From: Xanthocytophaga agilis
Lineage (GTDB): Bacteria; Bacteroidota; Bacteroidia; Cytophagales; 172606-1
Assembly: GCF_030068605.1 (NCBI RefSeq)
Contig: NZ_JASJOU010000001.1
Location: 1,550,001-1,614,000 of the forward strand
Length of the DNA stretch: 64,000 nt
Direction: 5' to 3'
Program-made: the position numbers and the translations under genes
In this document: one piece after another, positions 1 through 8,412 of the stretch
Numbering within the stretch: the stretch's first letter is position 1
Layout of the letters: each line of letters begins with the position of its first letter
Notes under the pieces: model-generated
What the model was told of the DNA's origin: nothing
Database searches by the model: none
The model's input: the letters and a program-made list of their open reading frames with translations, nothing else

Positions 1-1758
1 AGTATTGGCAATTGGTCCTTTCAAACTTTCCAGTACTGTTTGTGCAACCTCATCCATATGTACAGGTTCCCGTACAGCATCTGCCTGATTACGCATTAGC
101 AGAATATCATTCAGGTCATTGACAATCATGTCCAGATTACTAGCCGAACGATTCAGGTATTCGAGCATTTGAGGAGTCGCCGAACTATTCTGCTGGCTTT
201 CGCTAAAGATCCCAACCAAACCCATGATCTGAGCGATAGGCGCCCGAAGGTTATGGGAAATGATGTAAGTAAACTGTTCCAGATTCTGATTTTGCTTTAC
301 CAGATTATCATGAGCAATTTGTAATTCCTCAGTTCGTTCAGCTACACTTTCCTCCAGATGATTATTCAAATCCAGTATCTCTTCGTTTTGTCGGTTTATC
401 TCCTCATTTTTTTCAAATAGTTCCCTTTGCTGAGTGATCAATAACTGATTTGCCTTATTTTTCTGATGATTACTTCTATATAACAGTCCGGCAAACAATG
501 TTGTGCAAACCAACAGAAAAGAAGAAGCAAGTAACCAGGATTCCTTCTTTTGTTCTGAAGCAGTAATGACAGCATTGTTTTTTTTCAACAACTCTATTTC
601 TCCCTGTTTTTTATCAAATTCAAAAGAAACGCGAATGTGTTCAACCTCTGTATTAAATGATTGTCGCCCCAAAGAATCTTTTACCTGATAGTACAGTTGC
701 TGATAATAGAATGCACTATCAAACTGGTTAGCATGTTGGTAGCAATCTACATATGATTGATATACCTCTACCAGATCATCGTATTCCTTTTCACGCATCG
801 CCAATAGACGGGCATTCGCCAATACCTGTTTGGCCTGAGCATATTTTTGTTCTTTTGTATAGATTTGGCTTACTCTGCTCATGGTAGTTACTACATCCCC
901 CCATATCATAAATTTACGACTTAGCTCCAGGTTAGCCTGATAATATTTCAGGGCCGCTGTATACTTATGTTGTAGCTCATATATGTGCCCGATATTACCA
1001 TAATTTATCCCTATCCAAGCACTATCTTCTACTTCTTCAGCCAGGTGTAATGACTGCTTATTATAATTTATCGCCTTTGTATATTGCTTTTGATTGCGAT
1101 AAATTAAGCCAATCGTATTCAGCAAACTAATATGCGAACGAGAATCCAGAGAGTCTCCACTAGTCTCTAGCGCCTTCTGCAGATAGGAAAGAGAAAGTTT
1201 TTCTTGTTTGGTGTGATAAAAAAGATTCCCAATTCGATAAAGAATTCGCCCCTCGGCTAACTTTTGTTTATTACTGATATAGAGGTTTAGTGCATTGAGA
1301 TAATACTTTAGACTAGAATCTGCTTGATCCAGTGAATTGTATACATTTCCTGTTTGGGCAAGATCATCTGCCAGTTCAACAGGCAAATGATAACTGCGGG
1401 CCAATTGGCAAGCCTGCACGGCAGCATCAAGCGCTTTAGGAACATGATTTATCAACTCATAAATAACTGCTTCTATCCGATATCCTGCAGCCAGAGGTCC
1501 TTTAAAAGACAAATGTTTGCTGGCATTCCGTATTTTACCCAACATACTTAGCAATTCATTGTCTGACAGCTGATCTGCTGCCAGACGCAGGTTATTCTCA
1601 AGTTTTTGATACGTAACCCGATACGTAGCAGGAGTAGTATGAGCTAACTCACTAATAGTAGAATCTATTGCCTGATGTTGAGCAACCAAACTATCTACAA
1701 CACCTACAAAAAAAAATGCTATCAGATAAAATACACGTATGTCAGAATAGATTTTCAC
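1..1758 (-). CDS. TPR-repeat sensor histidine kinase, 3' part outside the window
   Basis: The reverse-strand reading frame is open from a GTG at 1758-1756 to the window edge, so the protein is incomplete at its C-terminus. A TGA lies five codons upstream, which makes the GTG the likely start. The N-terminus has a short hydrophobic signal segment (FYLIAFFFVGVVDSLVAQ). It is followed by about six TPR-like helical repeats, a transmembrane helix (SWLLASSFLLVCTTLFAGLL), a coiled coil and a HisKA phosphoacceptor motif (ISHNLRAPIAQIMG). The ATPase domain would lie beyond base 1. Proteins of this kind are membrane-bound sensor kinases with periplasmic TPRs, common in Bacteroidota. The signal sensed is unknown. 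The gene at 50964 has the same architecture but ends before the ATPase domain. Confidence 0.85.
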   Translation of the reverse strand, partial: MKIYSDIRVFYLIAFFFVGVVDSLVAQHQAIDSTISELAHTTPATYRVTYQKLENNLRLAADQLSDNELLSMLGKIRNASKHLSFKGPLAAGYRIEAVIYELINHVPKALDAAVQACQLARSYHLPVELADDLAQTGNVYNSLDQADSSLKYYLNALNLYISNKQKLAEGRILYRIGNLFYHTKQEKLSLSYLQKALETSGDSLDSRSHISLLNTIGLIYRNQKQYTKAINYNKQSLHLAEEVEDSAWIGINYGNIGHIYELQHKYTAALKYYQANLELSRKFMIWGDVVTTMSRVSQIYTKEQKYAQAKQVLANARLLAMREKEYDDLVEVYQSYVDCYQHANQFDSAFYYQQLYYQVKDSLGRQSFNTEVEHIRVSFEFDKKQGEIELLKKNNAVITASEQKKESWLLASSFLLVCTTLFAGLLYRSNHQKNKANQLLITQQRELFEKNEEINRQNEEILDLNNHLEESVAERTEELQIAHDNLVKQNQNLEQFTYIISHNLRAPIAQIMGLVGIFSESQQNSSATPQMLEYLNRSASNLDMIVNDLNDILLMRNQADAVREPVHMDEVAQTVLESLKGPIANT

Positions 1759-2227
1759 AAAGCAATAAGATCAAAAAAGGATAATATAATGTATATACAA
1801 TACTATTTCATAACTGAAACAGCATCGTACTTCTGAAGGCACATTTACATGTGACACGCAGATTTTTCGTAAAGCTGTGAGATTCTAACGTATTAGGGGT
1901 AAGTGTACTAAATCAATGTATACAGGTTTGAGAAATTTCAGGCACAAACTATTCGTTTCTGTCTGATTTTCAAAAAAATATATACTACAAAGATTAGTAG
2001 TTCCAAAAAAGTAACTCAATAATCCATTCCTTTTTATAAAAAGGGATAGCAAGAAATGACAAAACATACAGTCTCGAAATATTATCTAAATATAGCCCGG
2101 TTTTATACAAATCTACCAAAGTATCTAAAAATATCATAATCTCTTTTTCAGGATATTATGAAAAGATCATACATAATCAGCTAAAAAATCAGTCAGTCAG
2201 ATAATACGCTACAACTTGTGTAAATTT
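1759..2227. other. AT-rich intergenic region upstream of the TPR kinase
   Basis: This stretch is very AT-rich and has stops in all frames apart from short spurious openings. It must hold the promoter of the reverse-strand kinase that begins at 1758. No convincing terminator, RNA gene or repeat was seen. Confidence 0.5.
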
Positions 2228-2758
2228 TCACTTATCCGAATGCTTTTTATGTTGATTGAGTTTTTCTATAAAGAGAGCAAGTCGTTGGGTACGTGTTTCA
2301 GCTTTTTTAGCTGATTCAATCCAGACAATGTATTCCTTTCGGTTGGTATAAGACAATTTCTCAAAATAGGCTTTTGCTTCAGGATTAGCATCTAATAATG
2401 GAATCACACCTTCCGGAAGTTCGACCATTCTTTCCTCTGTATCTTTCTCTATTTCTACATCCACTATATCACCAAATGTTTTATTGAGTTCTTTGCGGAT
2501 AGCTTTTGTCATCCCTAGTCTATGGCACCCCGTCCCCATATTAGCAAGGCTCCCCCGATAAAGCACTTTGCCATCGAACAATGCTTTTACTTTTACCTGT
2601 CCTTTCACTCCATACAATTCCTGCACATCATACGGAAATGCGATATAGCCAGCATCCATTTCATTATGCTGTTCAATTTTAGCAGCAAACGTTACTTTTT
2701 GGTTTTGTTCCATCTCATCAGGAAGTGGGGTATAACCATCTTTCATCAAATTTATCAA
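2228..2758 (-). CDS. DUF1905 / YdeI-OmpD-associated family protein
   Basis: A 176-residue soluble protein. The N-terminal half (about residues 20-95, with FAAKIEQHNEMDAGYIAFPYD and GSLANMGTGCHRLGMTKAIR) matches the DUF1905 pattern, a small beta barrel. The C-terminal part (about 112-172, PEGVIPLLDANPEAKAYFEK then YTNRKEYIVWIESAKKAETR) matches the YdeI/OmpD-associated module, sometimes called bacteriocin-protection protein. The fused arrangement is frequent in Bacteroidota. The biochemical role is not established. The gene stands alone between a kinase and a pseudogene. Confidence 0.8.
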   Translation of the reverse strand: MINLMKDGYTPLPDEMEQNQKVTFAAKIEQHNEMDAGYIAFPYDVQELYGVKGQVKVKALFDGKVLYRGSLANMGTGCHRLGMTKAIRKELNKTFGDIVDVEIEKDTEERMVELPEGVIPLLDANPEAKAYFEKLSYTNRKEYIVWIESAKKAETRTQRLALFIEKLNQHKKHSDK

Positions 2759-2999
2759 AAGTAGTTGAATTTAACGTATGTTGTTTGTTCTCAAACCATC
2801 CACCTGACAGCTACAAAAACAAATACACTGATGCTCTGTATCTGGTAAATTTTACTAGCATTCCGCTATTCAGACATACACTTATAATCTTTCTATAGTT
2901 ACTCATTATCTACCTTCTTATACCCTATTACTACTTATTTCAAGAAAATACATCTTCTTTAGTATCTCTCTTTTCATTTTATACATTCAGATTCATAGC

Positions 3000-3545
3000 C
3001 AATCCTACAAAACAGACTGTATCCTGTATGGTGCTACTTGTTATAATGAGTATATGCCATAGAAACGACTGGAGAAAGATATCCCAATGATGAAGCAAAC
3101 AGGAATCAATGTGGTTCGTATAGCAGAGTTGTCGTGGAGTATAGTAGAGCCTTAGGATGGTATATTTGACGCATATTGATTGTATATTAGATGCTATGCA
3201 CAAGGCAATTATCCGAGTCATTATAGGCATGCCAACCTATGCGGTTCCAACATGGCTGGTTCGTAAGTATCCGGATGTACTGGCTATTACTCTTAGAGGT
3301 CAGAATCAATAGGGTGTGCGACAGAAAATTGATAGTACTAATTCTCACTTTCGGTTTCATGCGGAACGGGTAATATGCAAAATACTGGAACAGGTACAAA
3401 AACATCCTGTCATTATCGGCTATCAGGTTGATAACGAAACCAAATCCTATCAGACTGCAGGGCCCTGTTCAAAAAGTATTTGTAGAATACTTGAAAAACA
3501 AATTCAAAACTCTGGATAAGATCAATGGCAATTCTCTATCATTGA
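3000..3545 (+). pseudogene. GH42 beta-galactosidase remnant
   Basis: Translated conceptually, this stretch reads as the N-terminal quarter of a GH42-type beta-galactosidase. It contains LYGATCYNEYMP, then KRLEKDIPMMKQTGINVVRI, then GMPTYAVPTWLVRKYPDVLA, then FHAERVICKILEQVQKHPVI and GYQVDNET, the last carrying the acid/base region of the family. It is broken by in-frame stops after EYMP, after SWSIVEP and after RGQNQ. A frame change falls near 3160 and another near 3465, after which VQKVFVEYLKNKFKTLDKIN continues the homology. The catalytic nucleophile half of the enzyme is missing. No intact copy exists in this window. This is an old inactive remnant. Confidence 0.85.
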
Positions 3546-3561
3546 AGAAAACCAGAGACAT

Positions 3562-3593
3562 AAAAAAAGAACCAGACCTTATTAGTCTGGTTC
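3562..3593 (-). terminator. Rho-independent terminator of the NADH dehydrogenase gene
   Basis: A nine-base-pair perfect stem (GAACCAGAC pairing with GTCTGGTTC) encloses a seven-base loop. Read on the reverse strand it is followed by seven T. It lies just past the stop of the reverse-strand gene ending at 3604. Confidence 0.85.
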
Positions 3594-3603
3594 TGGTATA
3601 TAC

Positions 3604-4893
3604 TTAGACATTATGTAGTTCTGCTTCTTTCTCTTTTTGGATTGTAGCTGCATTTGGACGAATAATCAGTCGCAAGGTAGGATCGTTGGTAATAAATGAC
3701 CACATCCAGCTAAAGGCCAAACGCATTTTATTTCTAAAGCCAACCAATGGTATAATGTGAATAAACAACCAAACCATCCAGGCAAAGAAACCTTTGAAAG
3801 AGAATCCAGGCAGATCGGCAACCGCTTTGTATTTGGAGATGATTGCCATGCTACCCTTGTCGTTGTACCGGAAAGGTTTTAATGTTTCATTGTCCTTCAA
3901 CCGCTTCAGGTTTTTAGCCAGCAATGCACCTTGCTGTATAGCGACCTGTGCCACCTGTGGATGACCTTTCGGGAACTTCGGATCTGACAACTGCATACAC
4001 TGATCACCCAAAGCAAAGATATTAGTTGTTCCCTGTACCTGATTGTATTCATTTACCAGAATACGTCTTCCTCGTGTAATAACCTCAGGAGCCAGGCCTG
4101 GTGCTTCTCTGGCAATTACCCCGGAAGCCCATAATAAAGCATTGGTTTCAATGGTACGTCCATCTGCCAGAAACACCTTTCCATCCCGATAATCTTTTAC
4201 AGGTGTATTCAGAATAACATTTACACCTAGCTTTTCCAGTACATGAGCAGCTTCTTTCTGGGCTTTGGTACTCATTGGAGCCAATAACACGGGACCGGCA
4301 TCAACCAGGTAGATGTGTGACCCAAAGTCCTTAATTTCAGGATATTCTTTTTCTGCTGTATATTGTCCCAACTCCGCCAGCATACCTGCCAGTTCTACTC
4401 CGGTAGGACCTCCTCCAGCAATCACTATATTCAGATAGCAATCCCGTTCTTCTTTAGTTTTTGCTCTCACAGCCTTCTCCATATTCATCAGCAACTGATT
4501 TCGAAGTACCAGTGCCTCATCAATGGTTTTCATAGGCAGAGCCTTCTGAGCAACTCCTTCTATACCAAAATAGTTGGTTTCAGTACCCATAGCCAGGACC
4601 AGATAGTCATAAGGCAGTATACCTGTATCTGTCTCAATTGTATTGTTCTCTGGGTTTATTCTGATAAGACTTCCCATATGAAACCGCAAATTATCCTTAT
4701 GCTGAAACATTCTGCGGAAAGGGTGACTTATATTGGAAGGCTCAATAAAAGCAGTGGCCACCTGATACAAAAGTGGTGGAAAGAAATGATAGTTATTCTT
4801 GTCGACAAGAGTTATCTCAAACTGTTTGTCATGTGATAGCGACTTAACGAAGTTGATTCCAGCGAATCCGCCGCCCACTACTACAATTTTCAT
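3604..4893 (-). CDS. ndh: Type II NADH dehydrogenase (NDH-2)
   Basis: A 429-residue flavoprotein that moves electrons from NADH to quinone without pumping protons, bound peripherally to the inner face of the membrane. The FAD-binding Rossmann motif is at the very N-terminus (VVVGGGFAGINF). The NADH-binding motif is near residue 160 (IVIAGGGPTGVELAGMLAE), and NIFALGDQC near residue 290 is the second FAD contact. The C-terminal 60 residues are rich in Trp and Phe (FFAWMVWLFIHIIPLVGF) and form the amphipathic membrane anchor typical of the family. Length is normal. The gene is monocistronic, with its own terminator at 3562-3593. Confidence 0.93.
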   Translation of the reverse strand: MKIVVVGGGFAGINFVKSLSHDKQFEITLVDKNNYHFFPPLLYQVATAFIEPSNISHPFRRMFQHKDNLRFHMGSLIRINPENNTIETDTGILPYDYLVLAMGTETNYFGIEGVAQKALPMKTIDEALVLRNQLLMNMEKAVRAKTKEERDCYLNIVIAGGGPTGVELAGMLAELGQYTAEKEYPEIKDFGSHIYLVDAGPVLLAPMSTKAQKEAAHVLEKLGVNVILNTPVKDYRDGKVFLADGRTIETNALLWASGVIAREAPGLAPEVITRGRRILVNEYNQVQGTTNIFALGDQCMQLSDPKFPKGHPQVAQVAIQQGALLAKNLKRLKDNETLKPFRYNDKGSMAIISKYKAVADLPGFSFKGFFAWMVWLFIHIIPLVGFRNKMRLAFSWMWSFITNDPTLRLIIRPNAATIQKEKEAELHNV

Positions 4894-5082
4894 TGCCGTA
4901 AAGGTTTATATAAAAAATAATAGGTTGGTATGATCTCGGACTCAAAATACTATGCTTAGCCATATAATCCGTTTTTGCACTACCTTTCTACCTCACAATA
5001 GCTTTCTGTTACTGGGTATTCCTATCCTTTTTTCTATATGTCTAAAAGTATGCCATAGACTCTTTGATGATAATCTCCCCCT

Positions 5083-5799
5083 CTATTGTATAAAACCCTT
5101 AAATGCCTGTGTATAGTTCTTCCCAACCTGAATTCTTTTGTTATTTTTTAAGATTACCATTTTACCTTCCAGGTAAGCTACATGATTTTTGTTAACAATG
5201 AAAGATTTGTGTACACGAATAAAATCATTTTCAGGCAATTGCTCTTCAAAACTACCCATGGTACGCATGGTAAGATGATAGCGATCCTCCAGCCAAATCT
5301 TTATATAATTGCCATAGGCTTCCAGATAATAGATATCCTTCAGATTTAATTGAATAAATCGTTTATCAGATTTAATAAAAATCTGTTGTTCTGGAGCAGG
5401 TTCACTAACAACAGGAAGATTGTTCCCTTCCTGGTTTTTCAGTTGATACAATTCATAGGCTTTTTGAACAGCTTTCAGAAAACGATCAAACCGAAACGGC
5501 TTTAGCAGGTAATCACACACATCCAGTTCAAAGCTTTCCAATGCATATTCCTGATAGGCAGAAGTGATAATTACCATAGGCTTCTGGCGAAGAGTCCGTA
5601 GTAAATCCAGTCCTTGTATTCTGGGCATCCGGATATCTAAAAAAATCAGATCTATCTTTTGGGTGTTTACTACCTGTATAGCTTCTGATGCCTGATAGCA
5701 TTGCCCTACTACCTGCACAAAAGACACATCTTCCAGGTACCGAAGAATAACATCGTGTGCCAGAGGTTCATCATCAATAATCAGTGCAGAGAGTTTCAT
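5083..5799 (-). CDS. LytTR-family response regulator
   Basis: A 238-residue regulator with an N-terminal receiver domain (acidic pocket DDE near residue 10, phosphoacceptor in LIFLDIRMP near residue 55, conserved Lys in LLKPF near 102). The C-terminal LytTR DNA-binding domain begins near residue 138 (IFIKSDKRFIQLNLKDIYYLEA ... DFIRVHKSFIVNKNHV). Its start overlaps the last four bases of the sensor kinase gene at 5796, so the two are translationally coupled and form a two-component pair. The divergently transcribed ABC transporter genes at 7510 are a plausible target, but this is inference from position only. Confidence 0.92.
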   Translation of the reverse strand: MKLSALIIDDEPLAHDVILRYLEDVSFVQVVGQCYQASEAIQVVNTQKIDLIFLDIRMPRIQGLDLLRTLRQKPMVIITSAYQEYALESFELDVCDYLLKPFRFDRFLKAVQKAYELYQLKNQEGNNLPVVSEPAPEQQIFIKSDKRFIQLNLKDIYYLEAYGNYIKIWLEDRYHLTMRTMGSFEEQLPENDFIRVHKSFIVNKNHVAYLEGKMVILKNNKRIQVGKNYTQAFKGFIQ

Positions 5800-7295
5800 G
5801 AGAAGAGTAATTTCAACTTCGCTGTATAAGTAGTTCCGTCAGACTGTAAAAGTAATTCATGTTTCTCAGGAAAAAGAAGTATCAGCTTTTGTTTGAGATT
5901 TTCCAGTCCAATGCCTTTCTGTTGTATCACTCCTGGTTCAAAAGTATTTATCGATGTAAATAAAAGGCTCTGAGCATCACTATATAGATGCAGGTGTAGA
6001 TTTGTTTTTCCTTCCGCAGGTTCTATACCATGCTTAAATGCATTCTCAACCAGTGTGATTAGTAGCAAAGGTGGTATCTGAAGCTTGTTATCTTGTATTT
6101 GTTTCTCAAACCGGAAGTCAAATTCTTTATGTAACCGAATCTGTTGCAGACGAATATAGTCCTCTATATACGTTATATCTTCTTCAATAGCCACTTTTTG
6201 TTCTTTGCCTTTGTAGATCACATACCGCATCAGATCAGAGAGCTGCAAAATAAGTTCAGGGGTCTGATCTGATTTTGCCAGACTTAACGAATACAAATTG
6301 TTCAAGGTATTGAAGAAAAAATGCGGATTGACTTGCTGTTTCAATAAATCCAGTTCTGTCTGCGCCTTTGATTTTTCCAGAGCAATAATCTGGTTATTTT
6401 GCCGGAACCACTGAAGAGTCAATACTATAGGTAGACTGATGGCAATAATAGCAAAGGCACCCCAACCATTTTCTCCATGAAAAGCCGAAGTAACCATCCC
6501 TCCCAGCAAAGAATTGATAGGCAGAAGCATAATGATTTGTGCCCATATAGGGTAGAACAACACTATACATGCTATTGTAGCAAGAAAATAAGTAATAAAC
6601 CCTCTCTGCTTTAGTAGTTTGGGAATCAGAAAATGCCGGTTTATATAATAGAAAAAGAAAAAAGCAAAGTAGGTAATAAAGAACTGTCCCCAAATCAGTA
6701 CCAAAGACCAGAGATTATATATGATCTTCTGAAAGTCGAAAACATATCCTATCAGAAGTTGTTCTTTGGTATGATACTCCGGGTTATTCATACTGGAAAC
6801 TGTCATCAGAGCCAGTATAAGGGCTATTAGCAACATAGAGAGTAAAATCATGGTGTCCAGCTCCAGAAATCGTAACCAGGCTCTGGACGGAATCTTTTTT
6901 CGAAGATACCGATTGGCTTCCAGTACAACTTTTAAACCGATTACCAACAAGGCTATTGTGATCAGAAAATCTGCAGGCAAAAGAATGCCACAACACATCT
7001 CAACATTCGGATACCACCAGGTAAACACAGGCAAATAGCCTCCAAAACAAACAACACAGGCAACAATATAATATCTAGTTCTGAAGGAACGAACAAGGTA
7101 GCCTCTGACACTTTCAAACAACAATACAGGGCAGAAAAGAATAGTCAACTGCATGGTGTAAGACAGATATTCTGTCCAGCTATAGGGAGGATATTCATTG
7201 GTTTTATATAAGCTGCCAAAGAGTATCAATCCACCATAGACCCAAACATCACTAGTCAGGAAAAAAGCTTCTATCTTTTTCGGGAATGCATTCAT
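5796..7295 (-). CDS. LytS-type sensor histidine kinase (His_kinase PF06580 family)
   Basis: A 499-residue membrane kinase. The N-terminal 300 residues hold about seven or eight hydrophobic segments. The phosphoacceptor region LLKQQVNPHFFFNTLNNLYS lies near residue 325 and the ATP-binding N-box is ITLVENAFKHGI near residue 420. The order membrane bundle, His_kinase, HATPase is the standard LytS/YehU layout. It phosphorylates the coupled LytTR regulator, whose gene overlaps its 3' end by four bases. The ligand is unknown. It is divergent from the ABC operon across a 214-base gap. Confidence 0.92.
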   Translation of the reverse strand: MNAFPKKIEAFFLTSDVWVYGGLILFGSLYKTNEYPPYSWTEYLSYTMQLTILFCPVLLFESVRGYLVRSFRTRYYIVACVVCFGGYLPVFTWWYPNVEMCCGILLPADFLITIALLVIGLKVVLEANRYLRKKIPSRAWLRFLELDTMILLSMLLIALILALMTVSSMNNPEYHTKEQLLIGYVFDFQKIIYNLWSLVLIWGQFFITYFAFFFFYYINRHFLIPKLLKQRGFITYFLATIACIVLFYPIWAQIIMLLPINSLLGGMVTSAFHGENGWGAFAIIAISLPIVLTLQWFRQNNQIIALEKSKAQTELDLLKQQVNPHFFFNTLNNLYSLSLAKSDQTPELILQLSDLMRYVIYKGKEQKVAIEEDITYIEDYIRLQQIRLHKEFDFRFEKQIQDNKLQIPPLLLITLVENAFKHGIEPAEGKTNLHLHLYSDAQSLLFTSINTFEPGVIQQKGIGLENLKQKLILLFPEKHELLLQSDGTTYTAKLKLLFS

Positions 7296-7509
7296 AGTAT
7301 GATTTACAAACCACCAAAGAAGATATATTTAAAACCCTAAATCAAATTAAAATGATCAAAGGCGGTATTTTCATGATAAACATTCCGTCTATCTATCTTC
7401 CGAAAATAATATACTCTTCATCATCACTTTAACAGCTGTCATCATTATAAGTTGGTGATCTGATGATTCTCCAGATCCTTTGTGAATAATTTTAATCCAC
7501 GACAGATCT

Positions 7510-8412
7510 ATGCAAACATTAGAGATCCGCAGCATTAGCAAGAGTTATTCTTCCGAAACCAAAGCACTGGATAATGTTTCGTTACATATCCCTCAAGGCA
7601 TGTTTGGGTTACTGGGTCCAAACGGAGCAGGAAAATCCTCGCTGATGCGTACCATCGCCACCTTACAAAAGCCCGACGAGGGACAAATACTTTTTGGGGA
7701 TATAGATATTCATCAAAACCCACAGGCTCTAAGAAGCCAGTTGGGATACCTGCCTCAGGAATTTGGTGTATATCCTCGTATGTCAGCTTTCGAACTCCTC
7801 GACCATATGGCTCTTTTGAAGGGTATTCTTTCCAGAAAACAACGTAGAGAACAGGCACTGGCTTTACTGGAACAAACCAATCTATATGCTGTTCGCAACA
7901 AAGCTGTAGGGACTTTTTCTGGTGGCATGAAACAACGCTTTGGCATTGCACAGGCATTATTGGGTAGTCCCCGTCTGATTATTGTGGACGAACCAACTGC
8001 GGGGTTAGATCCACAGGAACGCAATCGCTTTCTGAATCTGCTGAGTGAAATCGGCGAAAATGTTGTTCTGTTGTTGTCGACGCATATTGTGGAAGATGTA
8101 AGAGAACTATGCCCCCGTATGGCCATATTGGCAGGTGGCAAAATTGTATTACAAGGCGAACCAGCTTCATTAATCCAAACTCTGAAAGGACGCGTCTGGC
8201 ACAAAACAATAAACAGAGACCAACTTCCACACTACCAGAAAACCTTATCTGTATTGTCTGTTCGCTTACTGGCCGGCAAAACGCAAATTCAAGTATTGTC
8301 TGACTATCAACCGGAAGCAGGATTTACTCTGCTGGAACCTGATCTGGAAGATGTGTATTTCTCGGTTTTGTTTGGTACACAATCCACTGGAAAGGAGATA
8401 AGTGTATGTTAA
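7510..8412 (+). CDS. ABC transporter ATP-binding protein
   Basis: A 300-residue ATPase of the ABC-2 exporter class. Walker A is GPNGAGKSS (about residues 37-45), the signature motif is FSGGMKQRFGIAQALLG, Walker B is LIIVDEPTAGLDP and the H-loop is LLSTHIVED. The C-terminal 80 residues form the extension usual in this class. The stop overlaps the next gene, which encodes the membrane partner, by seven bases, so the two are translationally coupled. The substrate is unknown. The divergent kinase/regulator pair at 5083-7295 may control this operon. Confidence 0.93.
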   Translation: MQTLEIRSISKSYSSETKALDNVSLHIPQGMFGLLGPNGAGKSSLMRTIATLQKPDEGQILFGDIDIHQNPQALRSQLGYLPQEFGVYPRMSAFELLDHMALLKGILSRKQRREQALALLEQTNLYAVRNKAVGTFSGGMKQRFGIAQALLGSPRLIIVDEPTAGLDPQERNRFLNLLSEIGENVVLLLSTHIVEDVRELCPRMAILAGGKIVLQGEPASLIQTLKGRVWHKTINRDQLPHYQKTLSVLSVRLLAGKTQIQVLSDYQPEAGFTLLEPDLEDVYFSVLFGTQSTGKEISVC

